Positions 63,052-64,000 of a stretch of 64,000 nucleotides of DNA are shown piece after piece (position 1 is the stretch's first letter; each line of letters begins with the position of its first letter). The position numbers were made by a program, and so were the translations under genes. This DNA comes from Paludisphaera borealis (GTDB lineage: Bacteria; Planctomycetota; Planctomycetia; Isosphaerales; Isosphaeraceae): assembly GCF_001956985.1 (NCBI RefSeq), contig NZ_CP019082.1, positions 4,526,001 through 4,590,000 of the forward strand, written 5' to 3'. Below the pieces are notes generated by a model. The model saw only the letters and a list, made by a program, of their open reading frames with translations. It was not told where the DNA came from and ran no database searches.

Positions 63052-63328
63052 CTGCTCAATTGATTCTAGCAGTCGCGCGCCGAATGCGCCCCCCAATGGA
63101 CCGTGCAATGCGGGGCGGTTGAATCGCAGGTGAGCAGTCGTTCCAGCGCGCGGAGGACGTTGTTCGCTCGAGGCTTGGAAGCCTTGGCCGGGATGGTCCG
63201 CGCGTGCCTCGGGAGGGACCGACGCCGAGAGGATCGCGGCGCGGCGGCGTGCTGTTTTGTTGTAAAGCCTTGCGTTTTGTGATGGATTCGGAACGCGATC
63301 AATAGGTTTGGACATTTCGGAGTTTGTC

Positions 63329-63523
63329 ATGCCTCTTCCAGGTACCGTCCGCGGGTGGTTGGTTTTCGGCGTCGGTCTCGGTCTGGCCGTTCTCCTCAGT
63401 GGATGCGGCGACAGTGAGGGGGGCGGCTCGGGCCGGTTCGTCCCGAACGAGAACAAGATCGAGAAGATCAACGGGATGTCCCCGTCCGAGGCGTACCACA
63501 AGGGCGACGCGCGACGGAAGTGA
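63329..63523 (+). CDS. Small lipoprotein
   Basis: 64 residues. A hydrophobic leader ([20 protein letters not shown] then VLLSGC) ends in a lipobox with Cys near residue 28, so the mature protein of about 37 residues is lipid-anchored. The mature part is [20 protein letters not shown] then [23 protein letters not shown] 8 bases upstream supports ATG 63329. Tiny lipoproteins of this kind often sit beside DUF1559 genes in planctomycetes, as here. Role unknown. Confidence 0.8.
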   Translation: MPLPGTVRGWLVFGVGLGLAVLLSGCGDSEGGGSGRFVPNENKIEKINGMSPSEAYHKGDARRK

Positions 63524-63636
63524 CGCCGCGCCTTGAGCTTTCGTTTCAAGTCGACGAGGACGGTCCCACGGGGCTGGTTCTCCTCGCACGTTCCTTCGTC
63601 GTTTTTCAATCCGTATTCGGATCCAGGGGGGGAGTC

Positions 63637-64000
63637 ATGAGTCTTCGAGTTCGACGCGGCTTCACGCTCATCGAATTGCTGGTGGTGATCGCGATCATCG
63701 CCGTCTTGATCGCATTGCTTCTGCCGGCGGTGCAGTCGGCTCGCGAGGCGGCCCGCCGCGCCCAGTGCACGAACAACCTCAAGCAGATCGGCTTGGCGTT
63801 GCACAATTACCACACGTCGTCGAACGTCTTCGCGATGGGCGGCTCGCGGTCGAACCGGGTGTACCAGGCGTCGCCGACGACCTACGACGACTGGACGACC
63901 TGGAGCGCCCACGCCATGATGCTCCCGTACATCGAGCAGGCGCCGCTCTACAACGCGATCAACTTCAACTTCTCGCCCGAGGAGAGCGACGGAACGCCCA
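63637..64000 (+). CDS. DUF1559 pseudopilin-like protein (partial at window end)
   Basis: The first 121 residues are visible; the gene continues past the window. The N terminus is a type IV prepilin signal, [20 protein letters not shown], with cleavage expected after Gly before FTLIELL. The DUF1559 body follows: [20 protein letters not shown] and [14 protein letters not shown], the classic planctomycete pattern. Such proteins are present in many copies per genome and are probably surface or periplasmic pseudopilins. GGAG close to ATG 63637 is the ribosome-binding site. The small lipoprotein gene lies 113 bases upstream. Confidence 0.95.
   Translation, partial: MSLRVRRGFTLIELLVVIAIIAVLIALLLPAVQSAREAARRAQCTNNLKQIGLALHNYHTSSNVFAMGGSRSNRVYQASPTTYDDWTTWSAHAMMLPYIEQAPLYNAINFNFSPEESDGTP

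Overview
This window comes from a high-GC planctomycete chromosome, most likely of the Isosphaeraceae or a relative. The lineage is inferred from gene content: three pairs of DUF1549/DUF1553 cytochrome-like proteins with Tat-exported DUF1501 proteins, DUF1080 and DUF1559 proteins, a TIGR03067 protein, a 24-residue leucine-rich-repeat protein, a BlaI/M56 sensor pair, and dispersed palindromic repeats. No tRNA, rRNA, CRISPR array or transposase gene was recognised.

Layout. 1-7.9 kb is a sugar-use region: the tail of a GH32-like glycosidase, L-rhamnose isomerase (rhaA), the L-rhamnose/H+ symporter (rhaT), a secreted GH78 alpha-L-rhamnosidase and a two-domain DUF1080 protein, closed by a strong intrinsic terminator. 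8.1-18.6 kb holds a leucine-rich-repeat protein, a giant WD40/cytochrome/DUF1553 protein with its DUF1501 partner, a TIGR03067 protein and a TlpA-like redoxin. 18.7-23.3 kb is a BlaI repressor overlapping a very large M56 peptidase fused to Ig-like repeats and a thioredoxin domain. 23.4-34.6 kb carries Uma2, DUF362, an exported isoaspartyl methyltransferase, a DUF4139 protein, an esterase-like hydrolase, a GH95 fucosidase, a tiny basic ORF and a DUF418 membrane protein.

34.6-48.9 kb holds a second DUF1549/1553-DUF1501 pair, a membrane acyltransferase behind a near-consensus promoter, an amidohydrolase, an M1 aminopeptidase, NAD synthetase (nadE), a small conserved-looking protein and endonuclease V. 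A 115-bp, nearly perfect second copy of the nadE 3' end sits at 48,942. It is followed by a visibly AT-richer island (about 49.07-51.05 kb) with an unrecognised 362-residue protein and a 65-residue protein on the opposite strand. The third DUF1549/1553-DUF1501 pair follows at 51.1-55.1 kb.

55.5-62.2 kb is a signalling operon on the minus strand: a receiver + RsbW-like ATPase protein, a hybrid histidine kinase with two receivers and an HPt domain, and a receiver + ATPase + PAS + GGDEF protein. A 1.1-kb leader-like non-coding stretch then precedes a small lipoprotein and a DUF1559 pseudopilin-like protein cut by the window end.

Functional reading. The secreted rhamnosidase, fucosidase and DUF1080 proteins release deoxysugars and related sugars from plant or algal polysaccharide, and RhaT and RhaA take L-rhamnose inward; the kinase and aldolase of the pathway are not in the window. 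The DUF1549/DUF1553/DUF1501 pairs are exported and probably act together outside the cytoplasm, but their substrate is unknown. The most unusual points are the nadE 3'-end duplication beside the AT-rich island, the M56-thioredoxin fusion with its possible operator, and the three-protein signalling operon.
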